DNA of 64,000 nt from Microbacterium wangchenii (GTDB taxonomy: Bacteria; Actinomycetota; Actinomycetes; Actinomycetales; Microbacteriaceae): assembly GCF_004564355.1 (NCBI RefSeq), contig NZ_CP038266.1:1054001-1118000 (forward strand), written 5' to 3'. Both the position numbers and the translations under genes were made by a program. The notes beneath the pieces were generated by a model, which did not search any database, had not been told where the DNA came from, and saw nothing but the letters and a program-made list of their open reading frames with translations. Positions within the stretch are counted from its first letter, which is position 1; every line of letters starts with the position of its first letter. Positions 1-11,000 of the stretch are shown piece after piece.

Positions 1-1871
<1,871 letters not shown>

Positions 1872-1883
1872 CGCATCATCGTC

Positions 1884-2510
1884 TCACGCAGCGGGAGGGC
1901 ACCAGTAACCGACCTCCGTGAGGCGGTCGTCCCGCATCTGGAACGAGGTGATGCTGGAGAGAGCGCACCGTCGACGTCGGGGGTCGTGCGCGAGACGCCG
2001 TCCCGTGGCCACGCGGTGGGTGATCCAGATCGGGAGTTGATGCGAGACCATCACCACGTCACCTTCCCCTGGAACAGCGAACGCGTTCTGCAGCTCGCGG
2101 CCCATGCGTACGGCGACGTCTGCGAACGGCTCGCCCCAGGAGGGTCTGAACGGATTGACCAGGTATCGCCACGCCGAGGGGCGGGCCAGGATCGACAGGC
2201 TGACGTCGTATGCCTTGCCTTCGAGCAGACTCGTGGCCTCCAGCAGGCCGACCCGCTCCTGGGGTGACAGGGCGAACGCGTGAGCGATCGGGTCCGCGGA
2301 CTGCTTCGCCCTCAACAAGGGAGAGGTGAACAGGGCCGCGATCGGCCGGTGCCGGCCGGCCAGTTCCTCGGCGGCGAGGGCCGCGAGGTGGCGGCCGCGG
2401 TCGGTGAGCGGGAAACCCTCCAGGCGCCCATAGACGACGCCCCCCGGGTTGTCCACTTCCCCATGCCGGACGAGGTGAACCTGCCGGTCGGACGTGCTGC
2501 GCGTAACCAT
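1884..2510 (-). CDS. Histidine phosphatase family protein
   Basis: This 208-residue protein belongs to the phosphoglycerate mutase/SixA-like histidine phosphatases. The catalytic LVRHGE motif is near residue 13 and the second histidine lies in MVSHQLP near the C-terminus. No signal peptide is seen, so it is probably cytosolic. The substrate is unknown. It is transcribed divergently from the UbiA-type phosphoribosyltransferase and precedes rfbA-rfbB. That position would fit a sugar-phosphate or polyprenyl-phosphoribose phosphatase, but this is inference from neighbourhood only. The ATG is preceded at 7 bases by a TATCGT -10 box, so the mRNA is probably leaderless. Confidence 0.85.
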   Translation of the reverse strand: MVTRSTSDRQVHLVRHGEVDNPGGVVYGRLEGFPLTDRGRHLAALAAEELAGRHRPIAALFTSPLLRAKQSADPIAHAFALSPQERVGLLEATSLLEGKAYDVSLSILARPSAWRYLVNPFRPSWGEPFADVAVRMGRELQNAFAVPGEGDVVMVSHQLPIWITHRVATGRRLAHDPRRRRCALSSITSFQMRDDRLTEVGYWCPPAA

Positions 2511-2517
2511 CGCCTCG

Positions 2518-2523
2518 ACGATA
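2518..2523 (-). promoter_or_regulatory. -10 box TATCGT of the histidine phosphatase gene (leaderless)
   Basis: On the minus strand TATCGT ends seven bases before the ATG at 2510. This is the spacing expected if transcription begins at the start codon itself. Confidence 0.5.
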
Positions 2524-2547
2524 CCGGGGAGCGCGCGGCCCGGACGC

Positions 2548-2553
2548 TACGCT
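2548..2553 (+). promoter_or_regulatory. -10 box TACGCT upstream of the UbiA-type gene
   Basis: TACGCT lies back to back with the phosphatase promoter. It would start transcription near 2560, about 24 bases before the proposed ATT start and its AGGAG ribosome binding site (2573-2577). It also implies that the far-upstream ATG at 2494 is not transcribed. Confidence 0.5.
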
Positions 2554-2583
2554 GATCCACACCCGACTTTGCAGGAGCAGCCC

Positions 2584-3501
2584 ATTTCCGATCCCGACCT
2601 CCTCGCGGACGAGCCACCCCGGCGAGTCGCCACCGTCTTCGCTGGAATCGTGCGGACGGCGCGCCCGCGCCAGTGGCTGAAGAACCTTCTGGTGCTCGCC
2701 GCGCCGCTGGCAGCCGGCGTGCTCGTGGACGGCGGCAGCCTGTGGCGCATCGCGGTCGCCTTCGCGTCCTTCTGTCTGGCCGCATCCGGGGTCTACCTTC
2801 TCAACGACGCCCTGGACGTCCACGCGGATCGTGAGCACCCGACCAAGCGGATGCGTCCGATCGCGGCGGGCATCGTGCCGATCCGGCTGGCGTACGCGGT
2901 CGCGATCGCGCTCATGGCGCTGGCGGTGGCCGCCGCCGCCCTCGTGGGCTGGCCGCTGGCGGTCGTCGTGGGTGTATACCTGCTCCTGCAGGTCGCCTAC
3001 TGCGTCTGGCTCAAGCACGTCGCCGTGATCGACATCGTGATCGTCTCCTCCGGGTTCCTGCTGCGCGCCATCGCCGGCGGCGTCGCGGTGGGCGTGCCGT
3101 TGTCGCACTGGTTCCTGCTCGTCGCCGCATTCGGCTCGATGCTGATGGTGGGCGGCAAGAGGTACGCCGAGCTCGTCGGCGCGCATGACGGGGCGAGGTC
3201 GCGGCGGTCGTTGAAGCAGTACACCGATACCTACCTGCGATTCGTCTGGCAGTCCGCGGCGACGATCGTGATCCTGGTCTACGGCATGTGGGCGGTCACC
3301 GGCGGGCAGTACGGAACGAACACGCTGCTCGCCTACACGCTGGTGCCGTTCGTCATCGCGATCCTCCGCTACTGCCAGCACATCGACGCCGGTGACGCGG
3401 AAGCACCCGAGGACATCGCCCTGCATGACCGCCTGCTCCAGGTGCTCGCGCTCGTGTGGGTGCTGACACTCGTGGCGGTGCTCTACCTACCCCTGGGCTG
3501 A
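2584..3501 (+). CDS. ubiA: Decaprenyl-phosphate phosphoribosyltransferase (UbiA family)
   Basis: This polytopic membrane enzyme likely transfers phosphoribose from PRPP to decaprenyl phosphate, the first committed step toward the arabinofuranose donor decaprenyl-phosphoryl-arabinose. It resembles mycobacterial Rv3806c. The N-terminus has RPRQWLKN. The UbiA metal-binding motif NDALDVHAD is at about residues 74-82 of the predicted protein, followed by HPTKRMRPIAAG, then several hydrophobic helices. The start is unusual: the only in-frame codon with a well-placed Shine-Dalgarno (AGGAG, 6-base spacing) is ATT at 2584, giving 305 residues against about 302 for Rv3806c from memory. Alternatives are TTG 2569 (no SD) or ATG 2494 (inside the divergent gene, upstream of the promoter). 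Confidence 0.85.
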   Translation: MSDPDLLADEPPRRVATVFAGIVRTARPRQWLKNLLVLAAPLAAGVLVDGGSLWRIAVAFASFCLAASGVYLLNDALDVHADREHPTKRMRPIAAGIVPIRLAYAVAIALMALAVAAAALVGWPLAVVVGVYLLLQVAYCVWLKHVAVIDIVIVSSGFLLRAIAGGVAVGVPLSHWFLLVAAFGSMLMVGGKRYAELVGAHDGARSRRSLKQYTDTYLRFVWQSAATIVILVYGMWAVTGGQYGTNTLLAYTLVPFVIAILRYCQHIDAGDAEAPEDIALHDRLLQVLALVWVLTLVAVLYLPLG

Positions 3502-3505
3502 GGGG

Positions 3506-4474
3506 TCAGCGGGCCGGATCGGCCTGGTCGATGAGTGCGAGATCGTGTGCCACCATCCGCTGGACCAGGCCGTCGAAGTCCACCGTCGGGCTCCAGCCGA
3601 GACGCGAACGGATGCGGGACGCGTCCCCGACCATCTCGGCGACGTCGGCGGGCCGGACGAAGCGCGGGTCGGAGACGATCAGTCCGTCCGTCGCGGAGAC
3701 TCCGGCCGCGCGCAGCGCCGCTTCGGCGAAGTCCGCGACCGAGTGCGAGCGACCTGACGCGACGATGAAGTCATCCGGCTCCTCCGCATCGGCGATGGTC
3801 AGGAGGGCCTCGACATAGTCCGGAGCCCACCCCCAATCGCGGCGTGCGTCGAGCGCGCCGAGGGTGAGGTGGTCCTGCAGGCCGCGCGCGATGCGCGCGG
3901 CTCCCGCGGTGATCTTCCGGGTGACGAACGTCTCCGGCCGCCGCGGTGATTCGTGGTTGTAGAGGATGGCCGTCGATGCGAACGACCCGCGGCCGCGCCA
4001 GAGAGAGACGAGCTGATGCGCAGCGGCCTTGGAGACGCCGTAGGGTGTCACGGGTCGGATGGCGGTGGCCTCCGTCTGGGGCGACTCAGCCGCGTTGCCG
4101 AAGATCTCCGAACTGCTGGCCAGGACCAGGCGCGCACCCTCCGCCGACGCCATGCTCTCCAGGAGGGCCGCGGTGGAGACGGTGTTGACCGCCATGGTCT
4201 CGGCCGGCCGCTCCCACGATGCCGCGACGGAGGAGACCGCTCCGAGGTGGAAGATGTACTGCGGCGAGGCGTCGCGGACGACCCGCCGGAGCGCCTCCGC
4301 ATCGTCCAGCGCGGCCGTGCGGGGTCGGACCTGGGCGGGCAGCCCGGCGGTCAGCTCATCGCCGGGGCGCGTGACGGCGGTGACCGATGCGTCCCGCTCG
4401 AGGAGCCGCTCGAGGAGGTAGGAGCCGTCCTGTCCGGTCGCGCCGGTGACGAGAACGCGGGCCCCGGGGTTCAT
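3506..4474 (-). CDS. GDP-mannose 4,6-dehydratase-like NAD-dependent epimerase/dehydratase
   Basis: This 322-residue extended short-chain dehydrogenase has the N-terminal cofactor loop VTGATGQDGSYL, the active-site serine region SSSEIFG and the YGVSK catalytic pair. It keeps the GMD-type segment NHESPRR followed by ETFVTRKIT. That makes it look like a diverged paralogue of the adjacent gmd product rather than a classical RMD reductase. From context it probably acts on the GDP-4-keto-6-deoxymannose product to give GDP-rhamnose, GDP-6-deoxytalose or similar, but this is inferred. The start is ATG 4474, overlapping the gmd stop by ATGA; the longer frame to 4555 is rejected. Confidence 0.75.
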   Translation of the reverse strand: MNPGARVLVTGATGQDGSYLLERLLERDASVTAVTRPGDELTAGLPAQVRPRTAALDDAEALRRVVRDASPQYIFHLGAVSSVAASWERPAETMAVNTVSTAALLESMASAEGARLVLASSSEIFGNAAESPQTEATAIRPVTPYGVSKAAAHQLVSLWRGRGSFASTAILYNHESPRRPETFVTRKITAGAARIARGLQDHLTLGALDARRDWGWAPDYVEALLTIADAEEPDDFIVASGRSHSVADFAEAALRAAGVSATDGLIVSDPRFVRPADVAEMVGDASRIRSRLGWSPTVDFDGLVQRMVAHDLALIDQADPAR

Positions 4475-5454
4475 CGGGCCTCGGCGGCAGCGTCTCGGAG
4501 ATCGGCTTCGACCATCATGGCCACGAGTTCCCGGAAGCCGACTTTCGGCGCCCATCCGAGCACCTCACGCGCTTTGGCCGCGTCGCCGACGAGCAGATCG
4601 ACCTCGGCCGGGCGCATGAACTCCTGCGACTGCTGCACGTGGGGCTCCCAGTCCGCGATGCCGGCCGCATCGAACGCCGCATCCAGCAGCTCGCGGATGG
4701 AGTGGGTCTCTCCGGTCGACACCACGTAATCGTCGCCATGGGGCTGCTGCAGCATGAGCCACATCGCCTCCACGTAGTCGCCGGCGAATCCCCAGTCACG
4801 CTGTGCGTCCAGATTGCCCATCACGAGCGTGTCCTGCAGCCCGTGCGCGATCCTGGCGACGGCGCGTGTCACCTTGCGCGTGACGAACTCGGGCCCGCGC
4901 CGCGGCGACTCGTGGTTGAACAGGATTCCGCTGGAGGCGTGCATGCCGTACGACTCGCGGTAGTTGATGGTCATGTAGTGGCCGAAGACCTTCGCCACGC
5001 CGTACGGCGACCGCGGCCACAGCAGCGTGCTCTCGCGCTGGGGGACCTCCTGCACCTTGCCGAACATCTCCGACGACGATGCCTGGTAGAACCGAACCGA
5101 CGACGGATCATCGCCCGCGTACAGCCGCGTGGCCTCCAGGATGTTCAGCACCCCCTTGCCGGTCACATCGGTGGTCAGCGCCGCGTTCTCCCAGGAGTAG
5201 GCGACGAAGGAGATCGCTCCGAGGTTGTACACCTCGTCCGGCTGCGCCTCGGACAGGACCCGGACCAGGCTCGAGACGTCGGTCAGGTCGCCGGTGACCA
5301 GGCGCACGTCGGGAACGGTGCGCCGCACGAGCTCGATCTTCGGGTTGTTCTGCCCGCGGATCAGGCCGTAGACGGTGTAGCCCTTCGAGATGAGCAGCTC
5401 GGCGAGGTACAGGCCGTCCTGTCCCGTGATGCCGGTGATGAGCGCGCGAGGCAT
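4471..5454 (-). CDS. gmd: GDP-mannose 4,6-dehydratase
   Basis: This 327-residue enzyme makes GDP-4-keto-6-deoxymannose, the precursor of GDP-fucose, GDP-rhamnose and GDP-6-deoxytalose. It has ITGITGQDGLYLAE at the N-terminus, SSSEMFGKV around the catalytic residues, SPYGVAK (Tyr-x3-Lys) and the family-specific NHESPRRGPEFVTRK and QRDWGFAGDYVEAMW segments. The length is on the short side of the family but no motif is missing. It is the first gene of a two-gene overlapping pair with the GMD-like gene, downstream of a GT4 gene on the same strand. Confidence 0.92.
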   Translation of the reverse strand: MPRALITGITGQDGLYLAELLISKGYTVYGLIRGQNNPKIELVRRTVPDVRLVTGDLTDVSSLVRVLSEAQPDEVYNLGAISFVAYSWENAALTTDVTGKGVLNILEATRLYAGDDPSSVRFYQASSSEMFGKVQEVPQRESTLLWPRSPYGVAKVFGHYMTINYRESYGMHASSGILFNHESPRRGPEFVTRKVTRAVARIAHGLQDTLVMGNLDAQRDWGFAGDYVEAMWLMLQQPHGDDYVVSTGETHSIRELLDAAFDAAGIADWEPHVQQSQEFMRPAEVDLLVGDAAKAREVLGWAPKVGFRELVAMMVEADLRDAAAEAR

Positions 5455-5507
5455 GGCGTCCGCTTTCCGATGGGAACCGCCGTCCGGTGCGACGGCGCTT
5501 AAGCACC

Positions 5508-6638
5508 CTACCGGGTGGCCCTCTCCGCTTCTTCGAGCACCTCGTCGATGAGCTCCTGGTAGCGCTGGACGCCCCTCTCGTTGGCGAAGAGCGCCCGCGC
5601 GCGCTCCGGTCCGTCCGCGGGCAGAGCGAGCGTGGGCAGCTTCCGCAGCGCTGCGGTGATCGCCGCGGAGTCACGCGGCGGCACGATGGTTCCGAAGCCG
5701 GTCTCCTGCACGGGGGTGCGCACGCCGGGCATGTCGGTCACCAGGGCCGGCACTCCGGCCATCATCGCCTCGACCTGGACGATCCCGAACGCCTCGAAGG
5801 AGTTCACGGACGTCAGCGCGAAGGTGTCGAGGGACGCGTAGAAGTCTGGAAGGTCCTCGTCCGCGAGGAAGCCCAGCATGCGGATCCGCTCGTCGCGGCC
5901 GATCGCCTCGCGCACGCGCTCGATGACCGACCCGCCGGCGATGTTGGCGAAGTCGCCTGCGATGAGCAGCCGCGCCTCGGGGTCGGCGAGCGCGGTGAAC
6001 CCGCGGACCAGGTATTCGATGCCCTTCTCCTCCACGATGCGTCCGAGGAAGCCGACGTGCAGCCCGTCGCCCTCCCGGAACCGTCCCGTTCCGCCGCGGC
6101 GATCGTGGCATCCCGGGGGGATGACGAGCTGATTGCGCGCGAGAGCGCGCGACACCCGCGAATGCGCCGCGTAATCCGAACTGGAGACGATCACGGCCCG
6201 GGAGTTGCCCGCCGCCGCCGTCGTCGAGGCATCCATGGCCCGCGACTGGAGACGGCCGGGCAGGGAGGGCGGCATCGCGATGTCGCACTGGTACGTGAAG
6301 AGGACGGGCGTCCCTGCCCGCCGGGCTCCGGCGGCGATGGGTCCGGCTTCCAGCATCGGCGCGTGGATGTTGACCACATCCGCCGTCCGTGCGGCTCGGA
6401 TCACCGCGGGCACGAGGCCCGGCGCGATCACGCCTTTGCCCAGGCGGACCCGAACGGGGAATCGGCGGACACGGACGCCGTTGATCGTCTCGGACCGGGG
6501 GAGTGAGCGGTCGTGCTGCGTGGTGAGGACGAGCACGTCATGCCCTCGCGCCGCCAGCCCCTCGGCCACATCGCGCGCGACATTGGTCAGGCCGCTGACA
6601 TACGGGGCGTAGTAGTTGAGCGTGATCAGGATGCGCAT
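5508..6638 (-). CDS. Glycosyltransferase family 4 protein
   Basis: This 376-residue GT-B fold glycosyltransferase has the N-terminal acceptor domain (NYYAPYVSGLTNVARDVAEGL) and a GT4 C-terminal domain. The latter contains GFLGRIVEEKGIEYLVRGF and the nucleotide-binding E-x7-E segment EAFGIVQVEAMMAG. No transmembrane segment is evident, so it is probably a cytoplasmic or membrane-associated enzyme building a lipid-linked glycan. Donor and acceptor cannot be read from the sequence; the GDP-sugar genes just downstream make a GDP-deoxyhexose or mannose donor plausible. The ATG (6638) is four bases from the flippase stop, so the flippase, GT4 and perhaps gmd genes are co-transcribed. Confidence 0.88.
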   Translation of the reverse strand: MRILITLNYYAPYVSGLTNVARDVAEGLAARGHDVLVLTTQHDRSLPRSETINGVRVRRFPVRVRLGKGVIAPGLVPAVIRAARTADVVNIHAPMLEAGPIAAGARRAGTPVLFTYQCDIAMPPSLPGRLQSRAMDASTTAAAGNSRAVIVSSSDYAAHSRVSRALARNQLVIPPGCHDRRGGTGRFREGDGLHVGFLGRIVEEKGIEYLVRGFTALADPEARLLIAGDFANIAGGSVIERVREAIGRDERIRMLGFLADEDLPDFYASLDTFALTSVNSFEAFGIVQVEAMMAGVPALVTDMPGVRTPVQETGFGTIVPPRDSAAITAALRKLPTLALPADGPERARALFANERGVQRYQELIDEVLEEAERATR

Positions 6639-6642
6639 CCGG

Positions 6643-7872
6643 TCATCCTCTCGTGAGATGCGTGCGAAGAGACAGCGCGCTGCCCACCAGCGCGGCGAGG
6701 GACGACAGCAGGAGCGCGATCGAGCAGGCGAGCTCGATCGGGAGGAAGGTCCCGGCGGCCACGACCGTCACCACCGCCGCCCCCAGAGCGCCCGACCAGG
6801 CGGCGAGGGCCAGGCGGTGGCGACCGGCGGCGATCACCGCCTGGGTGAAGACGATGAGGCCGGCCATGCACACCACGCCCGCCACGAGGATCCCGAGGTC
6901 CAGCGGGGGCAGGGCGCGGCCGGGACCGAAGATGAGCTCCACCGCCCATGGTCCGGCCAGGTACCCCACCACCGCGCCCGCGGCAGCCAGACCGGTGACA
7001 CCCAGCACGAGGGTGCGGATCGCCGCCAGCAGCCGGACGGTCTGCCCTTCGCGGAGCATGACGGTGAAGGGCGGCACGAGCATCGCCTGAACCGGTGTGA
7101 TGAGGAACAGGGGCAGCCGCGCGAGCGTGAAGCTCGCCTGGAACGCGCCGGCGGCCCCGACCGGCCCCAGGGCGAAGACGATCAGCGGGGCGGCGTTGGC
7201 CAGCACCTGTGACGAGAGGGCCTGGGGCAGGAGCGTGAGCATGGGGCGCGCGAAGGACTCGCCACCGACCGGGTCCGGGCCGAACGGCGCGCCGCGCGGA
7301 TAGACGGCGACGTGGGCGATCGCGATGGCCAGTGCCACGGCGACCATGAACAGGGCCGCGCGTGCAGGCTGACCGATCGCCGCCACGGCGATCCCCGCGG
7401 CCAGCACCACTCGCAGCGCCGCGTCCACGACCAGAGCGAGGGCGAACGTCACCTGGCGCCCGAAGGCGAGGAGCAGACCGCGCGTGACGTACTGCAGCGG
7501 TGAGACCACGGCGACTGCCGCAAGCCCCACGAGGACGGGGATGGACACCGGGTTCTGCGGGAAGGGGAGGGCGGCCGCGACGCACGCGATGACGACCGCC
7601 GCCCCTGCGAGAACCCACGACGTGCGCCAGGCGGCGGCGGCGGTCCGGCGTGAGAGGGTGCCGTGGCGCGCCGCCAGCAGCTGCTCGGCGGGGAGGAAGG
7701 CGCCGAACCCCACGATGAGAGCCAGGGACCAGAACACCGAGAACTCGTCGAACTCCGCGGCCGGCAGCGACCGCGAGATGATCGCGAGGAGGACGTAGGT
7801 GAGCACACCGGCGACGACCGTGCAGGCCAGCGCGATGCCGGCGACCTGCGGGGGAGACGGTGGCTTCGGCAC
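6643..7872 (-). CDS. Polysaccharide flippase-like membrane protein (MOP superfamily)
   Basis: This 409-residue protein is almost entirely hydrophobic with about 12 predicted membrane segments. It resembles Wzx/MATE-like exporters that flip lipid-linked oligosaccharides. The GTG at 7872 is chosen over an upstream ATG (7950) because a TACCCT -10 box lies exactly six bases before it and the upstream extension is low-complexity and hydrophilic. It is divergent from the Emb-like gene and likely heads a minus-strand operon with the GT4 gene. The transported substrate is unknown. Confidence 0.8.
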   Translation of the reverse strand: MPKPPSPPQVAGIALACTVVAGVLTYVLLAIISRSLPAAEFDEFSVFWSLALIVGFGAFLPAEQLLAARHGTLSRRTAAAAWRTSWVLAGAAVVIACVAAALPFPQNPVSIPVLVGLAAVAVVSPLQYVTRGLLLAFGRQVTFALALVVDAALRVVLAAGIAVAAIGQPARAALFMVAVALAIAIAHVAVYPRGAPFGPDPVGGESFARPMLTLLPQALSSQVLANAAPLIVFALGPVGAAGAFQASFTLARLPLFLITPVQAMLVPPFTVMLREGQTVRLLAAIRTLVLGVTGLAAAGAVVGYLAGPWAVELIFGPGRALPPLDLGILVAGVVCMAGLIVFTQAVIAAGRHRLALAAWSGALGAAVVTVVAAGTFLPIELACSIALLLSSLAALVGSALSLRTHLTRG

Positions 7873-7878
7873 CGGGAA

Positions 7879-7884
7879 AGGGTA
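7879..7884 (-). promoter_or_regulatory. -10 box TACCCT, leaderless start of the flippase gene
   Basis: TACCCT on the minus strand ends six bases before the GTG at 7872. This spacing decides the start-codon choice. Confidence 0.5.
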
Positions 7885-8003
7885 TCGGGCCGACACCGGC
7901 CGCGCGGATCGGGTTCTCAGCGGATGCCTGCGACAATGGGGCGGCTGCACCTGCGACCGTCGTGTCTGCTCGGCTGCCCCAGATCCGCACTCGAGAGATT
8001 CGG

Positions 8004-11000
8004 ATGTCCGTGAGATCCCTGAACCTAGTCGCGCGGCGGCGTGGCGCCGCCCTCCTGGTCGCCTCGCTCGTGGCGATCGTGGCGGGCTTCGCCCTCGCGC
8101 TCGCGCCGGTGCTGCAGAGCAAAGTCGAGGTGCGCTGGCCGCAGGCCTCCGACGACGTCCGGTCTACTGCGCTCCTTCTGGCCAACCTCACCCCGCACGC
8201 CGTCGACGTGGAGTTCGACGGGGCCGCGCTGGAGGCGGCCGCCGACGGTGGCGGCCTGCTGCTGTCCACGGTCCGCACCGACCGACCCGCCGCCCGAGCG
8301 GCGGGCCTGGTCCTGGAGACGGACGGGGCGACTCTCACGGTCACCCTGCGCCAGAGCGCGCAGACCGTGGTGATCGAGCCGGGATCGTGGCACCTGCGCT
8401 CGAGCATCGAAGGGATGACGCTGGAGCGCGACGGGGAGCCGGTGCTGTCCTGGCAGAGTGAGGTGCCCCCGGAGATCGACGGCCTGCTCACCGATGTGCA
8501 GGAGCTCCCCACCGGTGCCGTGTTCCAGGCGACGGTTCAGGTGCTCGACGACAACAACACCGTCGCCTCCCCGCTCAAGCTCCTCATCCTCGTGGTCGCC
8601 GCGCTGGCACTCATCGCCGTGGCCGTGCTGCTGATCCGTGACGATCGCGCGCGGCCGCTTCCACGTGCGGCCCGTCGGCGTCGGGACGACGGCGAGGGGC
8701 GGTGGGTGCGGGTCGCCGTCGCGGCCGTCGACGTCGCGGTCGTGGGGGCGCTCGTGCTGTGGGTGTTCATCGGGCCGATGACCGCCGACGACGGCTATTA
8801 CGCGGTGATGGCGCGCAACAACTCCGATGCCGGCTACGTCGGCATGTACTACCAGATCTTCAATCAGACCTTCGTCCCCTTCGTGTGGTACTGGCAGTTC
8901 CTCGATCTGTGGCAGACGGTGTCCGTCAGCGCGGTCTGGCTGCGGATCCCCTCACTCATCGCCGCCGTGGGCGGGTGGATGCTGATCCGGTACTACGTCA
9001 GGCGCCATCTGGAGGTCGCCGGAGCCGTCCGCGCCGGGTTCCTCGCCGTCGCGGGCATGGTCACCGTCCTGTGGTGGTGTGCCTTCGCGATCGGTGTCCG
9101 CCCCGAGGCGGTCGCGGCCGTCGGGGCGATGGCCGTCCTGGTGCTGGTCGTGACCTCGGTACGCACCGGCCGCGCGTTCCCCGCCTTCGTGGCCGCCGCG
9201 GTGGGGGCATTGAGCTTCGCGGCTCACCCGACCGGGGTCGTCGCGTTCGGCCCGCTGCTGGTGGGGATCGTTCCCCTGTGGCGTGCGCTGTCCGGCGACG
9301 GATGGCGGGCGGGAGCCCGCCGCACGCTGGCCATCATCAGCGGCGGGGCGTTCGCCCTCATCGCCGCTTTCCACGACGGCGCGCTGTTCGAAGCGATCAA
9401 CGGGCAGCGCCGCTTCGCCGCGGTCGAGACACCGCTGGATTGGACCGACGAACTCGGTCGGTACGGTCTGCTGCTGGAGAACGGGCCCCAGGGAACATAT
9501 GTCAAGCGAGCGGTGGTGCTCGTCGCGCTCGTCCTCGTGCTGTGGTTCCTCATCGCGTGGGCGTGGGATCTGCGAGCGCGGACGAGACTGATCGGCGACG
9601 CCGCCTCCCTCATGGGGTGGACCTTCGCCGTCGGGTTCGTGCTCATCTGGATCACCACCAGCAAGTGGTCGCATCACTTCGGAGCCATGGCAGTCATCGG
9701 GGCGGGGTTCGTCGCCTGGATGCTGACGGTCCTCCCGGCACGCGTCCTGGCGGCACTGCCCACCGCCCGTCAGCGGTGGCTCCTCGCATCGATCTTCGCC
9801 GCCTCCCTCCTCCCACCCGTGCTGCTGGCGCTGGAGGGCCCTCAGAACTGGTTCTCCTGGAACGCCCACCTGTCGGATTGGGGGCAGGCTCCGGGTGTCG
9901 GCCCGGTCGTGTTCGCCCAGCCCGCACTGTGGGTCGGTGTGGTCGTCGTCAGCGTGGGAGTCCTGCTCGCGCTGTCGCGGGTGCGGCGCACGCCGGTCCG
10001 CCTGCCGATCCTCGCCGCGGCGGTCCCCGTGACCTGTTTCGCCCTCATCGGGGTCTACATGTTCGGGACCTTCGGCATCGCGGCGGCGCGGGGATGGGAC
10101 GACTTCTCGACCTCCGCGGCGAACGTCCGCGATCCGCTGGCGCGCGACTGCCTGCTCGAGGAGGCGATCACGACGTGGGATGCGGCCGGCGGTGTGGTCG
10201 CGCCCGCCGTCGACACGCAGGCCGGCGCGCCGGAGGGCATCCCCGAGCGCCTGCCCGACGGCACGCCGACCGAGCCGATTCTGGCGACCGGCTCATCGGT
10301 GTGGACGAGCCTGCAGGACGGCGTCCCGTCCGTGGGCTCGCACGAGTCCGGCTGGTTCGATGTGCCCCCCCTCGCCGACGGGGAGCAGCTGGTCGTCGCC
10401 GTCGCCGGGCACCTGACGCGGGACGCATCGACGAAGCTCACCCTGGAGCGACGGGACGGATCCGGCGAGATCACGACGGCACCCCTCACCGATGAGGTCG
10501 ACCGTCATGGCTGGCGCACTCTGCTGCTCTCGCCGCTGATCGCAGAAGACACCGAGGAGATCCGGCTCGTCGCCCAGACCAGGACGGAGCTGCCCGGACA
10601 GTGGCTTGCGGTGAGCGATCCGCTGGTGGCCCCCGCGCGGAGTTTCGCGCAGGTGTTCCCTCCCGGAACGCCGGTCTCGGTCCACTGGCTGATGTCGTTC
10701 TGGTTCGCGTGCACGACGCCCCCGGCCATCTCGAACGGGATCGTCGAGCCGCCGGCAGGGGCCACGTCGTGGGGCGACTTCGCGTGGGACATGAACCCCT
10801 GGTCGCCGGGGCGGGGCGGTATCCTCGCCGGCGCTTCCCGCCTGGCCGACATCCGCACGCTCGCAGGAGACATGGACGGCTTCGGCGCGGCGTGGGGGCG
10901 CGTGCAGGTGTTCGACTATCCGGTCGCCGAGGCGGCCTACGAACTTCGCACCGACCGTGTCCTGACTCCGGGCTGGCGAAGCGCCTTCCCGGAAGCGTCC

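Noticed and set aside
2494..2583. ATG at 2494 as the start of the UbiA-type gene
   Set aside because: It lies inside the divergent phosphatase gene and upstream of the predicted -10 box; the extra 30 residues are low-complexity.
7860..8003. N-terminal extension of the Emb-like protein
   Set aside because: It overlaps the divergent leaderless promoter and adds residues unlike the family; the ATG at 8004 precedes the conserved helix.
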